From contig JBANSL010000018.1 in assembly GCA_037127255.1 (NCBI GenBank), positions 23,223,175 through 23,287,174 of the forward strand: DNA of 64,000 nt, read 5' to 3'. Position 1 is the stretch's first letter. Each line of letters begins with the position of its first letter. Made by a program: the position numbers and the translations under genes. The stretch comes from Persicaria tinctoria. Taxonomy: Eukaryota > Streptophyta > Magnoliopsida > Caryophyllales > Polygonaceae. This document shows, piece by piece, positions 1 to 10,948 of the stretch. The notes under the pieces are model-generated. The model had not been told where the DNA came from, did not search any database, and saw only the letters and a list, made by a program, of their open reading frames with translations.

Positions 1-3000
1 AATAATCCTTATGCAGTTGTGTTCTTATCTAATTCTTTCTTTATACAGGACATCAGGTCCAAGGAAATTCTAATTCGGGGCCCTTGTGTTGATGGACTTT
101 ACCTATGGCCGAAGCCTACTCCAACCGTCAACTCTCTCCACAAGTCTGGCTCTGCTTCTCTTCATCATCGTCTTGGTCATCCGTCAACTGCAGTCTTTCA
201 ATTTTTAGCTAAACATTTCAATTTGAGTCATTTTCCATTCAAACAAGCAGATTGTGTTGCGTGCAACATTAATAAAATTCACAAGCTCCCTTTTTATGAG
301 TCTAGTATTGTGTCTACCTATCCTTTAGAGGTTGTTTATTCTGATGTTTGGAGTTCTCCAGTTACTTCTTACGATGGTTTTCGATACTATGTTATCTTTG
401 TTGACCATCACACTCGTTATAGCTGGATCTTTCCACTCAAAAATAAATCTGACACAAAACCTACATTCATCAAATACAAGGCGTTGGTGGAAAACTTCTT
501 CAAATTTAAAATAAAGATTTTGTATACAGACAATGGGGGGGAATTCCTTGGCCTTCGCCACTTTCTCGCGTCAGAAGGCATTACACATTACACATCCCCG
601 CCACATACACTAGAACACAATGGCATGTCGGAACGCAAACACCGTCATGTTGTTGAAACTGGCTTATCCCTCTTAACCCATTCGGGTATGCCTCTAGATC
701 ATTGGCCCCATGCCTTGATTACAGCGACATACCTAATCAATCGACTCCCTACTCATGTCTTACAAAATGCCTCTCCCTACTTCAAATTATTAAATGCCAT
801 GCCAGATTACAATAAATTACGGAGTTTTGGATGCCTGTGCTTTCCTTGGTTACGTCCCTACAATGCTCACAAGCTTCAACCTAGGTCCATTGCATGTGTT
901 TTTGTCGGCTATTCATCCACTCAGAGTGCTTATCAATGTATGGATCCGACTACCCGTCGAATTTATACATCTCGTCATGTACGATTCGTGGAGTGTGAAT
1001 TTCCATATCAAACAAAAGCCACACAAAATCATTCGTCGACTCAAATAGGTCCTTAATGGAGCACCATTTCTATTCCTATTTTACAAAATCACACAAATCA
1101 AGCTCCTAATTCTATTCCTACTTCATCCACGATAGTGGATATTCCCTAAAATGAGTTGGCCCCACCTAACCCACCAAATCCTAACCTACCACCTCAACCG
1201 GCCCCACCCAATATCTCTATCCCACAAAATCCGTCAGCTCCTACTCAACCATTAACCACTCATATCCCACATGATCAGCCTCTCCCATATCCTTCCTTAT
1301 CAAATCCCGCTTCTTCTAGCGTTGATCCTAAATCACTTTCTATACCCGCTCCGCCAAAACCAGCCCTTAAACCCACTCGCCCAGGAACAGTGACCCGTTC
1401 CCAAAACAACAAGCCTAAACCCCCTCGCCCAGGAGCAGTGACCCGTTCTCAAACCAACAAGCTTAAACCCATTACCAAGCTCAACCTTCACATTCACAAA
1501 ACTCCATCGCATCCACCCGAACCACAAACCATTACCCAAGCTTTAAAGAGTCCAGAATGGAGGAAGGCTATGCAAGCAGAGTATGATGCTCTCTGCTCGA
1601 ATAAAACTTGGGATTTGGTTCCACCATCTCCCGCCTACAATCAAGTTGGATGCAAATGGGTGTTCCGAATAAAGTATCGTCCGAATGGCCAGGTTGATAA
1701 ATTGAAGGCTCGTCTTGTGGCAAAGGGCTTTCATCAGAGATCGGGCTTGGACTACAAAGAGACATTTAGTCCGGTGGTGAAGCCAGTAACCGTAAGAATC
1801 ATTCTCACCATGGCTGTCTCTAATGGTTGGAGGCTTCAACAACTTGATATAAACAACGCCTTTTTACAAGGGACGTTGTATGAAGATGTCTACATGACGC
1901 AACCTCCGGGATTCATCAGCCATGATCATCCAACACATTTATGCAAGCTTCGTAAGGCGATTTATGGTCTCAAACAGGCGCCCCGGGCCTGGTAAAATGA
2001 GCTCAAGACCTTCCTGCTCCGAGTTGGTTTTGTCAACTCTATTGCTGATGCTTCCTTGTTTATATATCGGCGTGAGCATCATCTTCTCTACTTATTGGTT
2101 TATGTAGATGATATAATCATCACGGGCAATACTTCATCAATTATTGATCAGCTGGTGAGCAATCTAGCAGCAAAATTCTCGTTGAAGGATCTTGAGCCCT
2201 TGTCTTACTTTCTTGGTGTAGAGGTAATCCCTACTTCAAATGGAATTTTTTCTATCACAACGCAAGTACGTTTTAGACCTCCTGCAGAAAGCTGGTATGG
2301 ATGCAACCAAGGCTGTCTCAACCCCCATGTCTACTGTGCCCTTGCTCAAGGATGCAGGAGTTTCTTTGCCTTCTCCTACTGAATATCGGGCTATTGTTGG
2401 AAGCCTTCAATATCTTGGCTTAACCAGGCCGGACATTGCCTTTACGGTAAGTAAGTTGTCACAATATATGCAATCCCCCACCTCCGATCACTGGTGTGCT
2501 CTCAAGCGTCTTTTGCGATATCTCTCCGGTACCGCCCATCTCGGTGTAAACATCTTCTCCAATTCATCTCCTATCCTTCATGCCTTTTCGGATGCTGATT
2601 GGGCCGGAGATAAGGATGATTACATCTCCACCACTGGTTATATACTTTACTTTGGTCGTACACCGGTCTCCTGGAGCTCTCGCAAGCAAAGGTCGGTGGC
2701 TCGATCGTCCACCGAGGCAGAATACAAGGCATTAGCTGATACGGCTTCTGAGGTTCTTTGGGTTCTTCATCTACTTCATGAACTTGATGTCCATTTAAAT
2801 CAACAGTCTGTAATTTACTGTGATAATCTTGGAGCTACAAGTCTAAGTTCGAATCCGGTATTTCATTCAAGGATGAAGCATATTGCTCTTGCTTATCACT
2901 TTGTTAGGGAGCAAGTGCGCAGGGGAACTCTCCGAGTTAGTCATGTTTCAACGACTGATCAACTCGCGGATATTTTAACAAAGCCATTGCTGCACCCAAG

Positions 3001-3043
3001 GTTTGAAGATCTACTGTGCAAGCTTCGTCTAATTGCAAGTTAG
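1..3043 (+). pseudogene. copia pol remnant: GAG-pre-integrase, integrase, RT, RNase H
   Basis: Frame 1 is open from the first base. The H..H..C..C pre-integrase finger (LHHRLGHPS and CVACN) lies near 160-270. The integrase core shows SDVW, YTDNGGEF and NGMSERKH, which are the D, D and E positions. RT begins near 1540 ([13 protein letters not shown]) and carries YVDD at 2101-2112. RNase H carries SDADWAG, STEAEYKA and YCDNLGA, and ends at a TAG at 3041-3043. The same frame is broken by three in-frame stops (TAA at 1054-1056, 1147-1149 and 1993-1995; the last directly follows the AW of the usual AWY motif). A small insertion near 2250-2265 then shifts the reading frame. The family normally encodes one polyprotein, so this copy is dead but recognisable throughout. 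It resembles the RE1-type copia elements of plants. Confidence 0.92.
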
Positions 3044-3060
3044 TCTTGCTTGAGGGGGAA

Positions 3061-3230
3061 TGTTAAAGATTATTATATTTACTAGTTAGATAATTATTCA
3101 TTTTGAATTTTGGATTATTGTTGAGATATTCCTGGAGTTATGGCTCCACTCTCCTGTATATATTCTTCTTCCGTATGAATAAGAATTCACTCAATATTTT
3201 ACCCTTCATTCAATTATCCCCTTTCTATAG
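3061..3230 (+). repeat. 3' LTR of element E (3' end approximate)
   Basis: The LTR begins TGTTAAAG immediately after the purine run TTGAGGGGGAA. It contains a TATA-like TGTATATATTC near 3155 and GAATAAGAATT downstream. The start is firm because of the polypurine tract; the end is a guess. Confidence 0.6.
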
Positions 3231-4074
3231 AAGATACTAATCATGAATCAGTTAAAGAAATTAATATAAAAAAAAGTATTCAACTTATGTGCTCTTTGTA
3301 CAACATTAGCCATTACTTTTGATCGAATTGCAATGTGCGTCACAAAGAAACCCAATATTCTTACGATTTCACAAATTCAATTTGTATACCAAAGAGCACA
3401 TAAAACCCAAAAACTCAAACATGAATTCAATTCTTACGATTTCACAAATTCGATTTCACAAATTCAATTCTTACGATTCCCATTCCGATTGTGCAGAAAG
3501 TACTTGATATCAAATTCAAACACATAAAACCCAAAAACTCTCTACATTTGACCTATGAATCCATTAAACTTGATCCACAAATTCAACCACGGCACATGAA
3601 TCTCCAAACCGATCAATAAACTCTAATTTTGTCCAAACCCATGAAACTCCCTAAATTTTACCTACAAATTCATTCAATTCCACGTATTCAATCACAAATT
3701 GCGAATTGCCAAACCCATAAACCCTGTTTTTTTTTTTCAAACTAAACCCTAATTTTCTCATAAACCCCAAATTAATGGATAAACATACCTTTCTTCGGCG
3801 TCCTCTCTCGCGCACCACACCAGCGTCGGCGCCTCCTTAATTCCGCCTTCAATCGTATGTGTCATCTTTAGTTTCCTTTTTGTCATCGTCGGTACCTGGG
3901 CATATCACACGAACTGGGAAGGAGGAAATTTGGGGAAGGTAGCTAGGAGTTTTGTAAAACTTATTTATTTATTAAAAAATTAAAAAGTAGAATTATCCTA
4001 GCCATCGGTTAGGATCAAGGGTGGAGAATGCCCCAACCTTATGCTACAGTTAAATTAGAACGGGATGGGAGCCG
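3231..4074. other. Intergenic, AT-rich, short imperfect repeats
   Basis: No coding signal is seen. The stretch repeats ACAAATTCAATTT-like words and twice contains CATAAAACCCAAAAACTC (near 3398 and 3522). A slightly GC-richer patch at 3790-3910 has no recognisable reading frame. Confidence 0.5.
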
Positions 4075-4735
4075 GACCCCTTACTTTGTTGACAGGTAGC
4101 CCTTAGAAACAGAACACAATCATCAACGAAAAACAGATGTGAAATTTTCGGAGCCGCTCTAACTATCTTGATTCCCTGGATCCTCCCCGCCGATTCAGCT
4201 TCTCGAATCATCCCGGACAGCCCTTATGCACACAATAGGAATAGATAAGGAGAAAGTGGAAGTGGATCCCCTTGTCTGAGTCCTCTACCAGGCCTGAACA
4301 TAGGTGATGGAATCCCTTCAACCAAAACAGAGAACGAGACCGTTGTAACGCACTTCATAATCAGCCCAATCCATCGGTTGTCAAAACCAAACTTCCTCAT
4401 GCAATACTCCAAGAAAGACCACTCAACTCGATCATAGACCTTGGCCATATCCATCTTCAACGCCATGTAGCCTTTCTTTCCAGTCCTTCAGGTCTTCATA
4501 TGGTGGAATAACTCAAAAGCAGCTAGAATGTTGTCAGTGATCAGTCTTCCGGGTACGAAAGCACTTTGGCTTGGCGCTATAACCTTCACCAGAATCTTCT
4601 TCAGCCTATTTGCAATCACCTTTGACACAATCTTGTACACCACATTACATAAACTAATTGGGCGTAAATCTTTCATTGCTTTAGGGTCCGATTCCTTCAG
4701 AATTGATTCATGCCCTCCAGTATCGGTTGTCCCTC
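4075..4735 (-). pseudogene. LINE reverse-transcriptase fragment
   Basis: Read on the minus strand, the translation runs from about 4735 down: [12 protein letters not shown], then [21 protein letters not shown], a frame change near 4475, MALKMDMAKVYDRVEW, FRPGRGLRQGDPLPLSPYLF, and FFVDDCVLF close to 4120. These are the successive RT motifs of plant L1-type LINEs, including the F-x-DD active site. The usual LCAEGLSG is broken by a stop where the Glu codon should be (TAA at 4224-4226). Neither the endonuclease nor the RNase H end is present, so this is an internal scrap of a much longer element. Confidence 0.85.
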
Positions 4736-4739
4736 TAGT

Positions 4740-7047
4740 TTCTACACAGAGGGGGATTTTTTTTAAAGGAAATATTCCTAATTAAAGTTTCTAATGTATA
4801 CCTTAATATATATAGGTTAGAAAATAACTTGTTTTCGATTTGTTAATTGCTAATGTTGCTAGTTGAAAGTTTTGTAAGTTAGGGGACTGAAAACAAATGT
4901 CTCCATTAAACGCGTCTTAGTAACACTATTTTACTGATTTTATTACAAATCACTCCATTAAGAGAGTTTACAAGAGAAGTATCACATAAGCTCCACAGGA
5001 CCACATCTGATGCTTGTTGTTACATCTTGAAGCCTTCTTTGAGCTTCGTATCAACTTCTTCTCCTATATGTGGATTTCGAAATCCATGGTGAATATTACA
5101 CACGACGACTTCATGTGTGGTGTTATTTTTCACTTGTCGTGATTCCGAAGATACATTCTCTAAAGGATGACACACTTGTCCCTTCTTCTATCCCTCTTGT
5201 TTTTGCCATTCGAATCCCTTGTATGGCGTCGTCTATCTTCAATCCTTCTCTTATTTTTTCTGTTGCAAAGAATCTAAGTCAAATCACTCGAAAACTTGCA
5301 AGAATAGATACCATTTCAGTTGCACCGAGAATGGTTAGTCGAATCAACAAAAATAAAAGCTTTTTTTTTAGGTACGTCCCTCGGTTTTAATGGTTTAGAG
5401 TATTTCATAGATCATATATTCTTCCATTTTATGATGTGGTAGAGCTTTTGGAAAAGGAAAAGAGTTGGATGAAGTCGGATTTGAACCCAAGACATTTATT
5501 GATTTTTTTCCGTACATCAATGTTACTTGAAAGAGTTAAGTGAAGTCGAAAAGGATTAACGAAGACAATAAAATAAAACAACTTCGTCAAATTTCGAGGA
5601 CTCGTAAATTTGTGAAATTCTATTAATGGTTAAAATCTTGTCCTCTTCTTTATCCCTCTCCCAATTTACCCCCAAATTTTCCGAACTCGTGACCTATTGG
5701 TCACTACATGTCATTCTTACCCGTTAAGTTAGCAAGACTTGACACCCTCAAAAAAATTCTTTTGAGAGGATGAGGATCTCAATTTGAAAGGATTCGATCG
5801 ATTTTGAACGAACGAAATGGATACTTTTACCGAAAGTGTTAGCAAAGAGAATAAAGTATAAATGGCAAGATTGTGAAAGGAATATTTTTGTCCCAACAGA
5901 AATGGAGGGAAAAAAAGTTCAGCGTTAATGGCTATATACTTGCAAGTTGAATCTAACCTATGCCCTAAGCTTTCCAATTTAAGCTATGCCCTTAAGGAAT
6001 TGATCCCTAGTGTTTGGAAACCTACCAAGATTGGGAGTTTTGGCTTAGTGTAGCTGCAAAAGAGCAGAACCAGACGATAATGGAGGTGGTATAATCGCAG
6101 TGAAGCACGAGATGTATGGGCTAGGGGTGCAACCATGAAGAATAGTGAGGATGAAGAGGATGACTGGATGAGGGCAACAAGGTATAGTTTCGAGTTAGGG
6201 ACCAATGAAGGAAGATGAACACAAGCCAACAAGATGGACAAACGGATGAGGGGGTGGTCACAGGGTGGTCTTGATATGGCGGCCAATGGTAAACGAAGAC
6301 GGTAAACCCTATTCATCTATCAGATTCCAGCGTCATACATCCCCTCCTGCAAAGGATTTTACAACCTTACATGTGGATGTGAAGGAATGAAATGACTGCA
6401 TAGATCTTTGTATAGCTCCTTCAAGTAGCTTAAACACTAAACATCAAGCAACCAAGGGGCTCAGACACCACTTTTGTAACCAAGGTCCTTATCAAACTGC
6501 GAGTTATGCAGATAAGAAAAATCAAGTGATGATCTCCTACCAATCTGAATCTAGATGCAATGCATTAGCAAAGAATTTTTGCATTAGCAAAGATACCAGA
6601 TGTCAAATCTGGCAAGGAAATCATTCCGAATGGACTTTCAGCATTCATAGATCTCATATGCAGATACTAACTAATCAGTAAACCAAGAAAAAGAAGCAAG
6701 GTGCACTGAATGGAAAAGATTAGCCAACCGAAAAGTGCTTCAAACTAAAGTTGCAATCGTTAAAAAAAAAGTTTCATAAAATTCCGAAGCTGCAAGAGAT
6801 ACAGCTTAAGAGTGGAAAACCAGTGTCAACCAAAATAGACCAGGACCAAAGCAAATAAGTAGATACTAGACACGTAACTACAGCCAATGGAAACATGAAA
6901 AACACAAGCCAGCATCAAAACTAAATAGATAGCGCCAAATGAAATTTGTCCTAATGATAGAATTTGGAGTTTGCATCAAACTTATCTGCCCCGGTTCCAC
7001 TTTTCTTGAAAACAATTTAGGATTTTTTTTTGGAGTTGATTGAAATC
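4740..7047. other. Intergenic region with no recognised gene; ends in the calmodulin 3' UTR
   Basis: Open frames here (5070-5390 plus, 5984-6316 minus) are short, serine/leucine-rich and match no family I know. Near 6459-6476 the minus strand reads TGGTGTCTGAGCCCC, a weak resemblance to the initiator-tRNA primer site TGGTATCAGAGC, which may mark a very old LTR element. Bases from roughly 6700 to 7047 probably hold the calmodulin 3' UTR. Confidence 0.45.
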
Positions 7048-8358
7048 TCACTTGGCCATCATAACCTTGACGAACTCGTCGTAGTTGATTTGACCATCAC
7101 CATCCACATCCGCCTCTCGGATCATCTCATCGACCTCCTCATCAGTAAGCTTCTCACCAAGGTTGGTCATAACGTGGCGTAGCTCGGCTGCGGAAATGAA
7201 ACCATTTTGGTCCTTGTCGAAAACACGGAAAGCCTCCTTGAGCTCCTCCTCAGAGTCGGTGTCCTTCATCTTACGAGCCATCAAGTTAAGGAACTCTGGA
7301 AAGTCAATGGTCCCATTTCCATCGGCATCAACCTCGTTGATCATGTCCTGAAGCTCAGCTTCGGTAGGGTTCTGCCCAAGGGAGCGCATAACAGTCCCGA
7401 GTTCTTTTGTTGTAATACAACCTGTTGAGGATCAATCAACAATAACCACAAAAATCAGGGCATATCACTACATCAATTAAACTCAGAGCACAACAGCTTC
7501 AGACATTGAGTCTAAAAATTCAAGCTTGATACATATCAACACAACCAGTTACACATAACTACTTATGTATTGTCTTCAAAAGCATGACAAATCTACATTT
7601 CTATCCCTGTCAATGTGAAAATGAAAATCAATAATCCAGCAATCAAGACATCCATGTAAAAGTAGACCAAAAGGAGACGTATCAGTGTAGATTACAATTA
7701 CTAGCATTTCAAAGAGGGAGCAACAGCACAACTATTACTCCTGATGCCTTACTGAAGTACCAACTTGTTATGAATTATGATCTAATGGAAGGACACAGCA
7801 ACAGCAAGAGTAACCTCAAGTGCCAAAGCATCGTCAATAACAGCAAATCACACGGATCATTGACCATCTTATGTCACTGTCTAAGCAATCAGATCTTCCA
7901 AAGACTGCAAATTTACAACGAAATCAAACAAATGGCAACCTTGATGGACGAGTTAAATCATCCAGAGTCCGCAAAACACGAAAATTCCTCAATTTTATAC
8001 TATTATTCATCATCCAAACAAAGATCTAGCCATAAGAACTAGAATCAGGAACCCAAAAAAAGAAGAAGAAAAAAGTAAAAAAGGAACGCATATCAACAGA
8101 GACACAATAATTGAGGATTCCGAATAAACCAGATCTAGAAAAGGAGAAGATCACACAGCACAGACAGTGAGAAAACAGATAAACAACACTATCAGCAGAG
8201 CCAAAATCGCAGATTTGAAGAGTAGAAACTCGAAATCGAGAGGAAAAGATCGGAAAAAAAAAAAGAGAAAGAGAGATCGGACCATCGCCGTCCTTGTCGA
8301 ATAGGCTGAAAGCCTCCTTGAATTCGGAGATCTGATCGTCGGTCAACTGATCGGCCAT
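7048..8358 (-). CDS. CAM: Calmodulin
   Basis: Calmodulin is the cytosolic and nuclear calcium sensor that binds four Ca2+ and then docks onto target peptides in kinases, pumps, channels and transcription factors. Exon 1 is 8283-8358 and exon 2 is 7048-7421, joined across an 860-bp GT-AG intron. The intron splits the glycine codon just before Cys27 of the first Ca2+ loop, the usual position in plant calmodulin genes. The joined frame has 149 residues including Met, the family length. Four EF-hand loops are visible, beginning DKDGDG, DADGNG, DKDQNG and DVDGDG, and Cys27 is the plant-typical residue in loop 1. It ends VKVMMAK. All Ca2+-coordinating positions look intact and no frame damage is present. 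It differs from the commonest plant isoform sequence only conservatively (for example NYDEF in the last EF hand). The exact paralogue number cannot be assigned. Confidence 0.97.
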
Positions 8359-8460
8359 TGGAGCTCGGCGGAGATGGAGATTGGGGAAAGAGGGCTAAAG
8401 CGTGAGCTGTTGATTGTCTGGGAGGGGTAGTGGTGGAGAGGCTGCACAATCCGACACGGG

Positions 8461-8470
8461 TATATATAAT
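8461..8470 (-). promoter_or_regulatory. Putative TATA box of the calmodulin gene
   Basis: On the minus strand the sequence reads ATTATATATA, about 100 bases upstream of the ATG at 8358. That leaves a short CT-rich 5' UTR of about 70-75 bases. Spacing and composition fit a core promoter; no transcript evidence is available. Confidence 0.55.
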
Positions 8471-8599
8471 CGTGGCTATCACTCTCTCAGAATATTCCAC
8501 GTTGGAGACATGATGGGCCGTTTACTCAATTGATGCCTATGGGAAAGTATAGGTCATTTAACCTAAATAGCTAATTGGGGACGCTTATTCAAAGCCAAA

Positions 8600-8940
8600 C
8601 GAGTCCATTCAATTCGTTTAGAAATGACTCGAGCTCGAGTCAAACTTAAATTTGGATTCCGAGCTTAAAAATGTATTCATTCTCGGCTTGTTTAGAAAAT
8701 GAACAAGCTTGATCTATTTTTTCTCGGACATTAAACAATTTTATTTGCTCAAAACATAGTGAATTAAAGAAAATTTTAGAAGTATTCGAGCTTAAATTGA
8801 ACGAGTCAGACTTTGAACCGAGCTTAAAAACGTGTTCATACTCAGTTTGTTTAGAAAATGAACGAGCTCGAACCAAATTTGTATCAAGTCGAGCCCAAGC
8901 CGAGCTCGGACTATTCGGCTCATATAATAACCATATCCCC
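8600..8940. repeat. GAGCTCG-rich dispersed repeat with an internal direct repeat
   Basis: Two copies of a roughly 50-base unit starting CCGAGCTTAAAAA (near 8660 and 8818) both run into TTGTTTAGAAAATGAAC. They are surrounded by palindromic CGAGCTCGA words. The tail AAGTCGAGCCCAAGCCGAGCTCGG near 8886 is closely similar to the repeat at 30130-30262, so this is a dispersed family. Its class is not clear. Confidence 0.6.
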
Positions 8941-9060
8941 AATTCAACATTGTTTATACACAAATTAATTAACCGGCCGCACGACTATTTTATAGTCACC
9001 CACACGTACATATATAGTTATTTCTCTAAGTTTTTGACATCAACAAATATTCAATAGACA

Positions 9061-9330
9061 CCGGCTTTTAAAACTATCAAACTTTAAAGAAAATTGTGGA
9101 AGAGGAAGTTGAGTGTGCGTATTTTATAGGAGAGAGTTTACCAACACAGTGTTGGTGTTGATAACAAGCATCCTCGACACTAAATGTCGGTGTCAAAAAA
9201 AGTTCATCACCCTTGTCGACTACTTTTGCAGATGGATCGAAAAATCCCTTGAAGCCTTGTCGACCCCGAATGTTGATGACATTTGGGATCCGTTGTCTCC
9301 GACTTCTAGGGGTAAGTGCGTGCATTTTGG
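9061..9330. repeat. Palindrome-rich repeat, possibly a CACTA-type end
   Basis: The segment contains a 13-base palindrome, CAACACAGTGTTG, near 9141, followed by CGACACTAAATGTCG near 9175 and further GTCGAC and TGTCG words. Arrays of such short inverted words are typical of the subterminal regions of plant CACTA transposons. No CACTA terminus or transposase was found, so the class is an inference. Confidence 0.35.
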
Positions 9331-9442
9331 AGATATAATGATCATGCGTATAATAGGACCCATAAATCAGTAATTAATTAACATTTAATATTAATTTGGG
9401 TCGGGTCATTAATCATTATAGGGCTTGCTTAGGTTCGAATTG

Positions 9443-9521
9443 TTTTAATCAAGTCAATTTTGAGTCTAAGGGATTATTTGATTTAATCAAGTCAATTTTG
9501 AGTATAAAGGGATTATATGAT
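9443..9521 (+). repeat. Two-copy tandem repeat, unit about 39 bp
   Basis: The phrase TTTAATCAAGTCAATTTTGA, continued by GTMTAAGGGATTAT, occurs twice in succession with only a few differences. Confidence 0.8.
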
Positions 9522-9555
9522 TGTTACTTACTAGGTTTTAAGCATTACTGGCATG

Positions 9556-9797
9556 TGTTAAAGTCGGTTCATAGGTTGTTAGAAGAGCTGGTTTTCTGTT
9601 GTAACAGAACTCGACATTGAGCAGCTTTATGTACGCTTGCTCATTGTCTATAAATACTCAGATCTTGTATTGTACCAAACTGGTTTTTGCAAAGTAATGA
9701 AATTCTATATTCTGATAGTTCAGTTTTATTCCTCTTTCTTCATTCTGAGTGTTTCTTGTGTGTTTAGGTAGATTGATTCATATATGTAGAATCAATA
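9556..9797 (+). repeat. 5' LTR of element A
   Basis: 242 bp, starting TGTTAAAG and ending CAATA directly before the primer site. It holds a TATA box (TATAAATAC, near 9650). Compared with the 3' LTR I count about 14 substitutions and one 15-base difference. The end is TA rather than the usual CA. Confidence 0.9.
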
Positions 9798-9996
9798 TGG
9801 TATCAGAGCTCGTGGATGTAGAGTTCCTGATTGATCTTCACTTCCGCAGAAATTAATCCAGTTGCAATCTGTAGGCACTTCTGTAGTGGTGAGCGATTTC
9901 ATTTCTTGAATCGCATTCAACCATGGTGAATGTTGCAGAGGATCAAGGATCACAATCATCAGAGAGAGACGGCGTCGAGGTGATCTGATATCAGCT

Positions 9997-10794
9997 ATGG
10001 ATCTGCAAAACCCCTTATTCATCCATCCATCGGATAATTCAGGTATTATTCTCACTACAATTCAATTGACTGGTGAGAATTTTAGAAGATGGAAAAAGGC
10101 AATGATGAAAGGTCTCTTTGTGAAGAATAAAGTAGGATTTGTAGAAGGAATTGTAATTGAGAATTCTAAAAATTCCGCAATGTGGAATAGATGTAATGAC
10201 ATGGTGTGTTCATGGATCTTGAACACGGTGTCTAAGGAGATCTATGCAACCTTGGATGAATTTAATACAGCTCAGCAAATGTGGGATGATTTGCACGAGA
10301 GTTTTGGCCAAAAAAATGGTCTTTTGCTGTTTCAAATCAAGAAAGAATTGCAAGATTGTGAACAAAAGAATATGGGAATCACTGAGTATTTCACGAAGTT
10401 GAAGGGAGCTTGGCAACAACTGACTGGTTTGTGTCCTCCAATTAGATGTACTTGTGGAAAATGTGATTGCAATCTCAATGCTCGAATTGAAGCTGCTGAG
10501 AATGAAGAGAAGTTGATGAAGTTCTTGATGGGGTTGAATGAACAATATGGTGCTCGACGTCAATTTCTCATCTGTTCACCCCTTCCAACAGCAAGCTATG
10601 TGCAATCCTTGTTGATACAAGATGAGTCTAGCAATAACAAGAAATGGACAGACAAAGCTTCATCATCTGCTGATGGTACTGTCATGTTTAGCAAGAAGAT
10701 GGCAAAGAGAGTAAATATGGTGAGCATCAGGCAAATAAGAAGAAATGCAATCACTGTGAGGGAGATCACCCATCTGAAAGGTGCTGGGAAGTGA
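9997..10794 (+). pseudogene. Element A gag (copia gag-polypeptide type)
   Basis: The ATG at 9997 opens a 265-codon frame with the LTGENFRRWKKAM, MWDDLHESFGQ and ITEYFTKLKGAWQQL signatures of copia gag (Retrotran_gag_3 and UBN2-type). Gag forms the virus-like particle that packages element RNA. Near 10710 the frame shifts. The zinc-knuckle region CNHCEGDHPSERC (about 10746-10784) is only readable in another frame, and it has one residue too few between the second Cys and the His compared with the usual C-x2-C-x4-H-x4-C. A further frame opens at 10949. Confidence 0.85.
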
Positions 10795-10948
10795 TAGGCT
10801 ACCCAAGATGGCACTCTAAGAGCAAGTATAAGCCACAAGTGCCAAGGAATAAACTGATTCAAAGAGAAAGGGCAATGAAAACTACAGGGCCAATGCAGTT
10901 ACTGAGAAAGCTCCAGAAGAGCAAGGAAATCTGCTTCAGAATCTGACC

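Larger units (their letters stand above)
1..3230 (+). mobile_element. Ty1/copia retrotransposon (element E), 5' part outside window
   Basis: Integrase, reverse transcriptase and RNase H follow in copia order and end at a polypurine tract (3049-3060), directly followed by an LTR that starts TGTTAAAG at 3061. The left end lies outside the window, so gag, protease and the 5' LTR cannot be judged. The exact 3' end of the LTR is not clear, because no second LTR copy is available and no convincing CA end stands out; about 3230 is an estimate. Confidence 0.9.

Noticed and set aside
3340..3700. CRISPR-like or satellite array of ACAAATTCAATT words
   Set aside because: Spacing and copies are irregular; simple AT-rich imperfect repeats.
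8026..8358. 110-codon frame beginning with the calmodulin N-terminus
   Set aside because: Only the first 76 bases are exon; the rest reads into the intron beyond a clear GT donor.
9113..9373. 86-codon frame in the palindrome-rich repeat
   Set aside because: No domain recognised; the sequence is dominated by short inverted repeats.
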